Below the pieces are notes generated by a model. The model was not told where the DNA came from and did not search any database. It saw nothing but the letters and a program-made list of their open reading frames with translations. Shown here in pieces: positions 1 through 8,847 of a stretch of DNA of 15,268 nucleotides. Position numbers and translations under genes: made by a program. The stretch's first letter is position 1. Every line of letters begins with the position of its first letter. Source of the DNA: Theodoxus fluviatilis (Eukaryota > Mollusca > Gastropoda > Cycloneritida > Neritidae); contig JAWQFJ010025765.1 of the NCBI GenBank assembly GCA_034096865.1, positions 1 through 15,268 on the forward strand, in the 5' to 3' direction.

Positions 1-821
1 ACAATCGTCTTCTGATCTGGCTTAAGTATTATTCGAGTTATCATCAACATCTTCTTGCAAGTTATTACAATGCTCAAAGAAGGCTTTGGATGATGGGGCT
101 TTAGTACTGTTTTTACTGTTAATATTTTATTTTAGTAACTTCCAGTAAACTTTTGGGTCTGCATTTTTTCCCGCTATTTTTTAATAACGTCACTCCAACA
201 CTGGCGTTGTCGGCAACTGTGGGTTTATGGGACATGCAGTAAGGGGGGGGAGAGACAGCGAGTTTTCGCTCACTTCGTCTTTTTCTGTGCGAGTTTAGCC
301 TACTACGGCTCTGCGGTTACTTGCATTGCTTTTTGCTATCGTTTATTTGCTTCGCCCAAAGCCAGCTCTGTGTATCACAGAGTGAAGTGTGCTGTTGTAG
401 GTTTTTTATTGTCTGGTTTCTCTTGTGGTAACGCACTGTTTTGGGCAGTTATTTCGCTTTGCTATCGTTATTTTGAGCATGTTCTGCTCCATTTCCACGA
501 CTGTTTTGCTTTTCTCTCGACTTCCTTCACATGGTCTGCCTAATGAGTGGATCCGTTCTACTCAGTTCCTTCAATGATGAATAGCTGACCGTAATCTTAG
601 CCTATCACTACTTTTTTCCTCGTAGCGTTTGTAGCAACTCGTGCCTTTCTTGGCGGAAAGAAGGTGTGGTTGTGACAGACTGTCTCTATCTAGAAAGTCT
701 ATGGTGGTGTGGTTTTCTCCTTGGCAGGGTACAAAACTTGCGAGGAGGCGGGGTAACTTCAACCAACTTGTTGGTGGGTATAGTTTTACCAGCTTCCTCC
801 ATTAGCTTACGCTGTCATAAA
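1..821. other. Non-coding sequence left of the Gag frame, possibly retroelement leader
   Basis: I see no convincing coding sequence here. Positions about 240-560 are T-rich and CTTCG/TTTGC-rich and could be the 5' leader or U5 of the retroelement that follows. However, no copy of the 3' LTR start (TGTGGTAGGGAC, TATATAGG) occurs here, so a 5' LTR cannot be demarcated. A frame open from 666 runs into the Gag frame, but it begins at GTG; the first ATG of that frame is at 822. Confidence 0.5.
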
Positions 822-2849
822 ATGACTCATTCAGGAGGACGAGATGAAGAAAAGGAAAACTTGACACTGGCAGACATCACGAGCGAGCTCAATACGACTG
901 CTAGGGTGACTAATATCCTGGCAACGTTCTTGGCTCGCTCCGATCTGTCTTTCGAAACCTTCAGGTCCTCGGCTGTGAGTCAGCGACTGAGGGAGAGTGT
1001 AGGCTGGTACGTCCGGAAGTGGCACAGTAAATGTCGCATAATGAACGAGCCTACCCTCATTCTGTCTAGAACGGGTGAACTCATTGAGCGCCGTAGTGGG
1101 ACGCAGAAGGCGAATGGGGAGTTGTCCTCAGCAAATTCCCCGGCGCCCGTAAATCCTACTACTGAGGCGGGATTCTCACCGAGTCACCCAAAAGAAAGTA
1201 TCCAAGGGCGGGGCTTCCTGGAAGGAGTCTCCCTAAAACAGGAGGACTTCGGGAGCCCGGAACGGGGGTTTCCTGATCTCTCTAGATGAGCATCAGGGGA
1301 TTCCTCGTCGGGAGACGAATATTTAGAGGTTTACCAGGGGAGTGAGTATTGGTTTGCCTCCAGGTCAGATCCTCTGGCGGTTGGAGGTTTGAATTCTACG
1401 GTGATCTCATCGGTAGCAGGTGCTCTGGGACGGGACAGTTTGGGGGAGGGGTCGGACTTGAATGCTCCGGGTCGATCAGGAGTACTTTCATTGGTCCCGG
1501 AATCCCCCATCTGTGCCGATATGATCTCGTACGTTCAGTGGTGTTGTGATCAAGTCACACAGACTCGGGCGGAGATCCAGGAAGTCTCCCAGGAGAAGGC
1601 GGAAACCACTCAACGCTTGGACCACAGGCTGTCAGAGTGGGGGGAACGCCAATCCTCACAGACGGAAAAAATGACCACAGAACTGGGGCGATTCCGTCAT
1701 TTACTGCAGTCTACCCTTGCGGTGTTGGACGGCAGACCGAGCCATGCTGCGGAGTCTAGGAGGCGTACGGTGGCCAGATCACTGTCCCCGGATGGAAGAA
1801 CTTCCAGGCAATTACTGGGGACAGGAAGTGATGTAAGGCATGAGCAGACGACGCTTTTTCCATGGCATGGCAGGTCTGAAATCATTTGGCGCCAGGAGCC
1901 ACTTCTGACTCCGGGTTGGGTGGACATGCACTGCCCAAATGGTTTAGGTACTGCTCGCTTTCCCCAGGATACTCTGAGGAGGTCTAGGACCGCTGGGACA
2001 GATGAAAAGGGAAGAGGCAACCTACCAAAACTAAGGGTGTACTCTGGAGAGGAAGCGTGGAGAGAATTTCACCTGCAATTCAAGCAGATGATGTTCCATC
2101 GGGGTTGGTCGCGTGAGGCGGCAGCAGAACAGGTGGTGCTCTACCTGAAGGGGGACCCCCTCCGGTGTTACAGTCACATACCGGGAAACCTGCGCAATGA
2201 CCTGGGTGAAGTTGTCAAGGTCATGGAACAGCGCTCTGGTCAGGTTGTGACTGCGAAGACCCAGAGGGCGCGCCTGTATGCCGTCGTTCAGCGTGACAAC
2301 GAATCTTTTCTCCAGTACTGTGTCCGGGTGAGAGCGTTGGCGAATGAATCCTTCTGCCCTGGGGAAGTGTATTCAGGGTACATTGCCAGGGAGACGGCTA
2401 AAAACTTCCTCAATGGGTTGGAGGACCACGAGCTCGCCATGTATGGTCACACACTCAAGCTCAGTGAATCGAGTCAACTGATGGCAGAGTTGACAACTAA
2501 CTAGGAGAGTAAGCAAAGCCTGAGAACGCGACCATAACTTCACTGCAGCGAGGAGGACATTGTTCGGGTCAGGCAAGTGAACAGGGCCTACCAACCAAGA
2601 GAGTCTCCGACGCCGTCATTATTTCTGTCCAACGGAAATGGCCAAACGTGTTCTCCGGTGCGACCCATGTCGACGGAAGGAGAGCATAAGCTGACAGTGG
2701 CAATGGAGGAGATGAAGATGCTCTTGGAGAAAATTGCAGTGGAAGTGACGTCTGAGGAGAGCTCCGGGGCGGCCCTAAGGTCACCATTGCGGGCGGTAGC
2801 CGATAACACAATAGCCACCTTGGTGTCACCGGGTTGCAGGGGATCTTGA
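822..2849 (+). pseudogene. gag: Degenerate LTR-retrotransposon Gag frame
   Basis: Gag proteins of Ty3/gypsy-like elements form the cytoplasmic particle that packages the element RNA. The chosen start is ATG 822; one frame then stays readable to 2849 except for stops at 1287 (TGA), 2502 (TAG) and 2535 (TAA). In order: a charged N-terminal region (residues about 1-155); a coiled-coil-like stretch of heptad-spaced Q/E/R residues (about 1533-1730); and a Retrotrans_gag-type capsid domain (about 2030-2490). The capsid shows the usual W..F...F......W arrangement, seen as WREFHLQF then GWSREAAAEQ, with LYLKGDP following and a long helical segment ending near LMAEL. No CxxC zinc knuckle is visible before the frame ends. 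TGA 1287 could derive from CGA by CpG decay. The family call is firm; activity is unlikely with three stops. Confidence 0.8.
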
Positions 2850-3341
2850 AGAGCATTCTGCATCCGTACACCAGAATCCAGGTCCACTATTTCTCTGACG
2901 ACAAGCAGGAAATAAAGGACTGGATAAAGCGCTTCTCAAATGTCACCTTCAGTTTGGGGATGTCCGTGTGGTGAAGGTCACCCAGAGCACAAAGCCGCTC
3001 TTCAGGCTATGCCCCAAGAAAGACTACTCCTGGAGTCGGACAGCCCCATCCATCGGGGAACTGGGAAGAGTATCACCCCTTACCAGGTACGTGAAGCAGG
3101 TTTGCGGGTTGCAGCGATCCTCGGCGAACTGTGGAGGACTCTGTTGCTTCAGATGATCGCGGAAAATGCACGCCGGTTCAAAGTCCAGTAGGCCGGCGTA
3201 CCACCAGAATCACAGGCGAGCAGAGTAGGTAGATACAAGGTAAGGGTAGAGGGACACTACTCAGTCTTCTATGAGGACGGGATCTTACCATGTCTGAAAT
3301 TTGATAGTGGGATTTATTTTCTTACATTCTATAATGTATGA
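2814..3341 (+). pseudogene. C-terminal half of a TatD/TATDN2-like nuclease, fused downstream of Gag
   Basis: TatD-family proteins are metal-dependent 3'-5' DNases of TIM-barrel fold. Two frames together give their C-terminal half. Frame +2 (to about 2971) has GILKSIL, then VHYFSDD, matching the HCFSG metal-ligand histidine region, then W..RF..V.FSLGMSV. Frame +3 continues with HPEHKAALQAMP and RLLLESDSP, the family's hallmark [ET]D[AS]P with the active-site Asp, then the closing ENARRF. A net one-base shift lies around 2960-2985. After stop TAG 3189 the same frame stays open to TGA 3339 with a charged tail (VEGHYSVFYEDG). The N-terminal half with HxH and Glu ligands is absent, so this copy should be inactive. 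It starts only tens of bases from the Gag end, and its frame differs from Gag by one shift, suggesting an original Gag-TatD fusion. Confidence 0.75.
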
Positions 3342-3533
3342 GGTCTTTAGTTGTTCAAGTTCTTGTAGGGATGTAGATGTGCGTGTCTGCTTGCCTTATT
3401 CCCTAGAAGGTGTGTCAATTTCATCCTTTTGTTTTTTCAATATTGAGCACACATGGGTCTAGGAGGAGCAGACAAACTGAAGCCGGGTTGCACTCCTCCC
3501 CGTTTTTTAAAGGAATGTGGGAGGTTTATTTTA

Positions 3534-3545
3534 GACGGAGGAGAG
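3534..3545 (+). other. Polypurine tract of the LTR element
   Basis: GACGGAGGAGAG, nearly all purine, sits immediately before a TGTGG sequence that begins a promoter-containing stretch. This is the position and composition expected for the plus-strand primer site next to a 3' LTR. Confidence 0.55.
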
Positions 3546-3740
3546 TGTGGTAGGGACTGAAACTCTAACAGGCTGTTCGGGTTACCTCCCTTGGACCACG
3601 AGATCATCACGGGAGGTCAGTCGCTACTATATAGGCAGGAGGCGCGAGATAGCGATACCCGACTGGAATAACGAATGCTACTGGCGTGGACCGCTGTGAA
3701 CGCAAACCAACGAACAGTTCTTATGGTAAGTGTCCGTGCA
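3546..3740 (+). repeat. Start of a 3' LTR (right end not resolved)
   Basis: Begins with TGTGGTAGGGACTG directly after the polypurine tract and contains a TATA box (TATATAG, 3628-3634), as an LTR U3/R should. The right boundary is arbitrary because no second LTR copy is present in the window for comparison. An AATAAAA motif at about 3902-3908 could be the LTR polyadenylation signal, in which case the LTR extends further. Confidence 0.5.
3628..3634 (+). promoter_or_regulatory. TATA box inside the putative LTR
   Basis: TATATAG lies about 80 bp inside the LTR start, in GC-richer surroundings, a usual layout for an RNA polymerase II LTR promoter. A transcription start near 3655-3665 would follow. 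Confidence 0.4.
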
Positions 3741-4629
3741 TGCTCTCTGGAATGAGTGTGCAAGTTTGCTGGCTTGCATGGCTAGCGCGTGGAATGCTGC
3801 GGAGGTCAGTTTCCTCACACAACGTCCCTCTCCCCTTGCATGAGCGAACCCACGGTGTAAGCCTGTGCAGTCACTACAACAGTAACATAGGGTAAAAAAA
3901 CAATAAAAAGATGTGTATTCTAAAGACCACCAAGGGTGGCTGCCTTTGGTCAAAAGAGGAAATGAAAAACTTAAAACTCGTGTCTAGGGGGGAATTTAAA
4001 AGAAAGTGTGGCAGCCACTATCTCGAGCCGAGTAAAAAGAAACACACGAACAAAGGGGAGACTGTTTATAAAATATATTCACCTTCACTAGAATTTAAAA
4101 TGGCAAACCAACATTTACACACAGGTATCGATAAATAACATACTCTAGTAAAATAATACTAAAAGCTTGAGCCCTGTATAGAGCATTACAAAGGTCCGCT
4201 CACCAGACAGCAGGTCGTCTCTCCAACAACAAAAAAAACACGAGTTAACAGCTAACAGCTGCACAGACAGATGTGGCCGGGTCATCTCAAGTTTTTTCTC
4301 TGGTTAACACTCTCATATATAAAGACAAACGCTCATGGCTTTCTATAATAAAAAGGCAGTTAAAACTTGAATAAAAACTCACGCCAGGAACCTCTGCCAC
4401 GTGCAACAAAAGCATCTCAAGACTAAAAGGATAGAGATTAAGTTGAAATACAGTTCAAAACCCCTGCCAACAGGGCAAGAAAAAAGGACAGTGCAAAAAC
4501 GGAGTAAAAACCAACGCAGAAGACAGAACAGAGCGGCACAGAAGAGCAAAAGAGCGAACAGTCCTCCACAACCATAAAAAGTCAAAACGAAAATTAAAAG
4601 GGAGGTATGTACATCCGGCCTCCATAACA
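3741..4629. other. Unassigned AT-rich sequence
   Basis: No gene could be supported. A 75-codon frame at 3911-4138 has lysine-rich composition typical of translated AT-rich DNA, without splice sites or a recognisable domain, and I do not call it. If the minus-strand gene continues leftwards, some of this could be its intron or 3' untranslated sequence. Confidence 0.5.
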
Positions 4630-4630
4630 A

Positions 4631-4948
4631 GCACAAACACACGCTCGCGCGCGCGCAAACACGCACACACACGCACGCGCGCGCGCACACACACACACAC
4701 ATTTACACGCACACACACATACACACACATGCATGCATACACACACACGCATACACACACACGCATACACACACATGCACACGAAACACACACACGCACA
4801 CGAAACACACGCACGAAACACACACACACACACACACACAGACACATACGAGACACACACACGGAATCGCACACACGGACACACACACACACACGCACAG
4901 ACAGACACACACACACACACGACACACACACACGCATACAAACACACA

Positions 4949-4986
<38 letters not shown>

Positions 4987-5244
4987 AACACACACACATT
5001 TTCACGCACAAACACACTCGCAAAACGCACACAAAACACACATTTACACGTGCACGCACACCACGCACGCACATGCACACCACGCACGCACACACACGCA
5101 CACGCACACGCGTACACACATGCACCCACATGCACACCACGCACGCGCACACACACGCACACACGCGCACACACGAACACTCACGCACAAGCACGCACAC
5201 GAACACGCACGCACAAGCACGCATACGGACAAGCACATACGCTC
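4631..5244. repeat. Compound CA / CACG microsatellite, about 600 bp
   Basis: Nearly pure ACAC with scattered G, mostly as ACGC, AGAC and ATAC variants; (CG)n segments occur at 4647-4658 and 4676-4686. The long frames on both strands here encode only HT or CV repeats and are not genes. It directly abuts the inverted-repeat element at 5245. Confidence 0.95.
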
Positions 5245-5339
5245 CAGGGGCGGATCTGGGGGGGGTGCAATGGGTGCAATTGCACCCCCCCCAGCGGGAC
5301 CAAAAAAAAAAGAAGAAAAAAAAGAAGAAAAAAAGAAGA

Positions 5340-5860
5340 AAAAAGAGATATGTTGATAATGTAATAATGTAAATGTAATTGCACCCCCCTCCCCAAGCAA
5401 AAAGACAAAAAAAAATGAGAGAGAGACTAAGGGAAAGAGATGTTGATAAATATTGGAATGTAAATATAATTGCACACACCCCCCCCCCTCCTCGGCTTAA
5501 AAAAAGAAGAGAGAAGCTGATAAATATAGTAATGTAAATGTAATTGCACCCCCCCCTCCCTCGGCAGAACAAAAAAGAGAAAGAGATGCTGATAAATATA
5601 GTAATGTAAATGTAATTCCACCCCCAGCCAAAAAACTAACTAAATAAATTAAAGAAATAAAATACATAAACAATGATAATACATAAATAAAAAAATGGAA
5701 AGAGAAATATGTTGATAAATATAGTGATGTAATTGCACCCCCCCCCCCCACCCACCCCACCCCAGCCAAAATAAAAAGGGGTGGGTGGGTGCAGAGAGAG
5801 AGATGCTGATAAATATAGGAATGCACTAGTAAAATTAAATTAAATTGCACCCCCCCCCCA
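5340..5860. repeat. Degenerate tandem array inside the 1017-bp element, six units
   Basis: A block of the form GATGYTGATAAATATAGTAATG, then TAAATGTAATTGCACCCCCC, recurs about six times, with cores near 5352, 5443, 5519, 5590, 5712 and 5809 (spacing 71-122 bp). Units are separated by A-rich and GAGA stretches. The ATTGCACCCCCC part equals the subterminal motif of the host element. Confidence 0.75.
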
Positions 5861-6124
5861 TATAAAGATTATTAAACTCGAGGTATGATCTTGTTGCAAA
5901 GACTTTTTCCTCATGTTGTTTTTGTGAATTGTGATTCTTTATTATTAACATCGAACTTATTTAGCACTGTACATTTTCGAGCATGTGCTTCCCAAGAGAG
6001 AGACAGTTGGTCCTATCTCCACCCACCACCACATCAGTGGCAAAATGTATCGCCTGAAAATAGCACTTTACACGCTCAGATTGCACCAGATTGCACCATT
6101 TTGCTTCCTTTTTTTAAAAAATTT

Positions 6125-6195
6125 CCGGGGGGGCATGCCCCCGGACCCCCCTAGCATTCTCGGCGCTTCGCGCCGTCGGTTCGGCGCTTCGCGCC
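6125..6195. repeat. GC-rich hairpin cluster inside the element
   Basis: A GGGGGCATGCCCCC palindrome lies near 6129-6142. Two copies of GGCGCTTCGCGCC follow at about 6162-6174 and 6183-6195, each a 5-bp stem with a TTC loop. The flanking sequence is AT-rich, so the block stands out sharply. Confidence 0.7.
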
Positions 6196-6304
6196 TTCGC
6201 TGATAAGATACAAAAAAAAAAAAATTGCACCCCCCCCTTTCAAAACCCAGATCCGCCCCTGCGCTCATTCCTCCTTTTACTATGGTATAAAACGTTCTCC
6301 TTAC

Positions 6305-6613
6305 CTTCAATACACACAAACCAAAAGCCACTCACGACTTCTGTACAATTCTGACAGCAGCAGAAGCAGTTCACGTCCGCACTGAGATGGGGAATGCTGC
6401 AATTTTTTCGACCCCAGCAGTCCCGGATCAACTGTTGCACATCCTGCCCTTTGACCTGCTTCTGGCAGTTGCTGCAGCTTGCGCAACACTTGCAGTTAGC
6501 GCAACACCGCTGCTCCACGAACGGTTGCACAACGAAAAGGGAGGAGACATCGGGGCAGTCTGCTATGAGTGCCCCGACAGGGGAAATCGTGGAGGCTCTC
6601 AGGGAAGTACCTG
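6305..6613 (-). CDS. Internal exon of a secreted cysteine-rich protein gene (possibly SUEL-lectin-like)
   Basis: On the minus strand the segment begins after TACTTTTTCAG (acceptor, AG at 6615-6614) and ends at GAAG|GTAAGG (donor at 6304). It is 309 nt, 103 codons, open throughout, with phase 1 on both sides, as is typical of exchangeable extracellular modules. The translation has 16 cysteines, grouped as RCCANCKCCASCSNC, then RDCWGRKNCSI, then NCFCCCQNC, ending WFVCIE. The CxGxxxCSI block followed by an aromatic-V-C end recalls the SUEL/galactose-binding lectin domain, but the alignment is loose and the lectin call is tentative. It joins in frame to the signal-peptide exon at 11145-11058. The next exon to the left was not found. 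The opposite-strand frames here are shadows. Confidence 0.55.
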
Positions 6614-6714
6614 CTGAAAAAGTACCGTCAAAGGTGAGATTTGTTGCTTTAGTCATGTGACGGAGTTATTTCTTTTTCTTCGTGTGGTGGATTTCCTTCT
6701 ACAGTGTGCGTATG

Positions 6715-6857
6715 GGGATGGGGTGGGGAGGTCGGATGGGGTTGGGGTGGGGGTGGGGGTTTTGGGTGGAGGTGTGGAGGTGGGGGTGGGGGTTTGGGAG
6801 GGGGGGGGGTTGGGGGGGGGTTTGGGTGGGGGTGGGGGTTGGGGAGGAGGTGGGGCG
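6715..6857 (+). repeat. G-rich GGGGT tract
   Basis: About 140 bp of GGGGTGGGGGTTTGGG-type sequence with many closely spaced runs of three or more G, enough for several intramolecular G-quadruplexes on the plus strand. It lies in the inferred minus-strand intron, about 100 bp from its acceptor. Confidence 0.85.
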
Positions 6858-6924
6858 CGCAAGCGTTCCTACTTGTGGAAGCGTGCGTACACGCGTATGT
6901 CTGTGCTTTTTTGTGAATGTGTAC

Positions 6925-6930
6925 TTGCGC

Positions 6931-6977
<47 letters not shown>

Positions 6978-7066
6978 CGTGCGTGCGCTACACAGTACAT
7001 TATGATGCAACACAATACAATACGATGCGATACAATACATTTCAATACAATGTAATACGATACGAT
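6925..7066. repeat. (GC)n(GT)n microsatellite followed by degenerate ATACA repeat
   Basis: (GC)n at 6927-6944 grades into (GT)n to about 6973 and GTGC to 6988. From about 7008 to 7066 an imperfect pentamer, AATAC/GATAC, is repeated around nine times with substitutions. Confidence 0.85.
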
Positions 7067-7179
7067 GAATAAGATAAATACATATTTCTTGTTGCTGTCG
7101 CAGTATTCGTGCTTGCGTGTGAACGTAGGCATTAGTGTGCGCTGTGTACATGCTTATTTGTCCCTTTGTGTGTGTTTGT

Positions 7180-8100
7180 GTTTGTGCGTGTTACAGTTCG
7201 AGTAGCTGTTTTCGTAGATGGTTGAAGGTGGTAAGTGAGAGTTTAGTTTTGGCGGGAACATGCCTTGGCTTCGAAGTTTGAGGCCGGCTTGAACCGGTTC
7301 TAGACAAATCGGGTAATGATGCAATCGTGGTTTGATTGGCTGGAGGCGGTTGCGCATGCGCTGTGGGTAACGCTTCAATCCTGGAGCGTTGAAAATTGTA
7401 AGATCAGTTGACTGCAAGACGCCATGCGAGGTGGTCTTATGTCAGGAACTCCGTGTTGAGAGTGGAACAACACGTTAAACGTTTTTTTTCCCAATCTTCC
7501 CCCGACCCTCTGAGAGTTTCTGCCAAAAGGACAGCGTTTCCCTGTTCGAAGATTTAGCCCCCACCAAGACTTGAACAACGTGTTTATCGCCTGAAAAGCT
7601 TCATCGTTTGTGTTCTTGCGGAATCAATATAGAAGTGTTTGCTTGGAGCAAGAGTGTGTGAAACCGCAAATGTATGGCCTTTTCTCTTGTCTTGAAGGAT
7701 AGCCTTGAGAGAGAGAGAGAGTGAGTGAATGTCCACTCCTTAGTGGATATCAGTTTCAAGGAGAAGTTTCATCGATGGAAGTCGAGAACTGATTGCACGT
7801 GTCTATCAGAATTTGTGAGTACTTTTGGTTCAACTTTTATTTCGGGACAATAGGAAAGCTCACCGCCCTTCAGTCACAAATAGTAGGCTGACATGATGGT
7901 TTAAGTTTGTCCATATTGCATTGAATTTGATTATGCCACTATTGAGTTCTCATTAAAAATCATCTTTGATAAAGATTGTGTTATGTTATGTGAATGATGG
8001 ATGTAAGAGAGAGTAAATTAATTATTACCTCCTTCCACTAGTGAAACTCCTAGACACAAAAGCCGAAATAATTATTGAGAGAATTGTGTGAGTGTGAAGG
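7180..8100. other. Single-copy-looking sequence without a supported gene
   Basis: Mixed-composition DNA. A 67-codon minus-strand frame at 7375-7578 shows no recognisable domain. Beyond the NF-Y/NRF-1 sites and a short GA run at 7709-7721 I see nothing definable. Confidence 0.5.
7334..7362. promoter_or_regulatory. Possible promoter core: CCAAT box plus palindromic NRF-1 site
   Basis: GATTGGCTGG (7334-7343) is an inverted CCAAT box of NF-Y type, and TGCGCATGCGCT (7351-7362) is a near-perfect NRF-1 palindrome, 7 bp apart. This pairing is typical of CpG-type promoters of housekeeping genes. I could not identify the transcribed unit: the short frames on either side are not convincing. Confidence 0.3.
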
Positions 8101-8345
8101 GAGGTGATAGTGCGTGTGTGTTTATCCTTTGTGTGTGTTTGTGTCTATAGGCCCTTCAGCTGCTCCTTCTCCCTTTATTATTTGCGTGGCTGCTGGCGTG
8201 TGTTTCTCAATGTTTGGTTCCTGTGTTAGCATGTGTGTGTCCATCTGTCTGCCGTCTTTTGTGTCTACCGTTTGCTTGCCTGCTTGCGCGCAATCCTGCC
8301 TGTTTGGACTGTGTTTTTATATTCGAAAGCCTGCCTGCGTATTCA
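8100..8345 (+). repeat. Degenerate GTGT/CTGCC low-complexity tract
   Basis: Imperfect GTGTGT followed by CTGTCTGCC/TGCCTGC repeats. The overlapping open frame (8114-8395) is cysteine/valine/serine-rich for that reason and lacks any family signature, so it is not called. Confidence 0.6.
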
Positions 8346-8379
8346 TGGGCACATCCGAGATGGATGTCCGAGGACTTAA

Positions 8380-8847
8380 GCCTGTTCTTAATTGACAAAT
8401 AAATCTTGGCTAATATTCACCAAGTCTTGGCAACTTACTTATTGGCAAACTTTCGGCAAAAATTCGACAACTATTGCGCCGAATCTATGCCAATCTTAAT
8501 AGCTTGACGAAACCAAGCCAATATCTCGCAAACAAAGGACATTTGCAATATGGCATCAATGGGCATCATAACCATACCGTAAGCAGTACATGTAAACAAA
8601 TCGACATATTTCCCGACATTGTGCTTTGAGGTGACCTCACGAATATCTCGTGCCAATAGCTATTGGCATTACCTGTCGAGCCAATGTCCCATGCCGTGGT
8701 AAATATTTGCCAAGTCTTGGCGAAAGTCAATTAAAAACCGGACCACTTGACCAAAAATTCAGCGAATATATCCCAAGACCTGAACAATTTTGACCCAATA
8801 CTTGGCCAGTATTTGCCAAGACTTGGCAAACACCAGTTAAGAACGGC
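8380..8847. mobile_element. 468-bp MITE with TTAA duplications, packed with TTGGC/GCCAA palindromes
   Basis: TTAA at 8376-8379 and 8848-8851 flanks ends GCCTGTTCTTAA (left) and TTAAGAACGGC (right), inverted copies differing by one inserted base. TTAA target duplication is the habit of piggyBac and Kolobok-type transposases. Inside, CCAAGTCTTGGC or its variants recur near 8420, 8710 and 8815, and TGCCAATAGCTATTGGCA (8651-8668) is a perfect palindrome. No coding capacity. Confidence 0.65.

Larger units (their letters stand above)
822..3740 (+). mobile_element. Decayed LTR retroelement carrying Gag plus TatD but no Pol
   Basis: The element is delimited by the Gag start on the left and the polypurine tract/LTR start on the right; both true ends are uncertain. 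Between the TatD frame and the LTR (3342-3533) there is only short, frame-broken sequence. I found no DTG/DSG protease motif, no YxDD reverse-transcriptase motif and no HHCC or DDE integrase motif. The element is therefore either a non-autonomous Gag-carrying LTR family that captured a nuclease domain, or a full element that lost Pol by internal deletion. Stops and frameshifts indicate an old copy. Confidence 0.65.
5245..6261. mobile_element. 1017-bp non-autonomous DNA transposon with 16-bp perfect TIRs
   Basis: The left end CAGGGGCGGATCTGGG (5245-5260) is the exact reverse complement of 6246-6261. A second shared block, GGGGGGTGCAAT, lies just inside both ends. The 5 bp flanking both sides are identical (CGCTC at 5240-5244 and 6262-6266), which could be a target-site duplication. 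The CAGGG start resembles hAT termini, but hAT makes 8-bp duplications, so the superfamily stays open. No transposase frame is present. Confidence 0.8.

Noticed and set aside
183..230. Faint similarity of AATAACG...ACTGGCGTTG...CTGTG to 3666-3700, which could be a 5' LTR partner
   Set aside because: Only scattered short matches with different spacing and none of the LTR start or TATA region; not enough to call an LTR pair.
3911..4138. 75-codon lysine-rich plus-strand frame
   Set aside because: No domain, no splice or promoter context, AT-rich composition; likely chance.
4198..4275. Possible next minus-strand exon (CTGTCTGTGCAG acceptor, CTG|GTGAGC donor)
   Set aside because: Reading in phase from exon 2 meets a stop after a few codons and no polyadenylation signal is placed sensibly; support too thin.
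4455..5572. Long frames on both strands encoding HT- or CV-rich proteins of up to 289 residues
   Set aside because: They are translated CA/GT microsatellite; both strands are open because the repeat lacks stop codons.
6387..6660. Plus-strand frames over the cysteine-rich exon and a CAAAG|GTGAGA donor-like site at 6634
   Set aside because: The minus strand has matched acceptor, donor and phase, so the plus frames are shadows and the site probably chance.
7260..7310. GGCCGGCTTGAACCGGTTCTAG, resembling a tRNA T-arm
   Set aside because: No acceptor stem, D-arm or anticodon arm could be folded around it.
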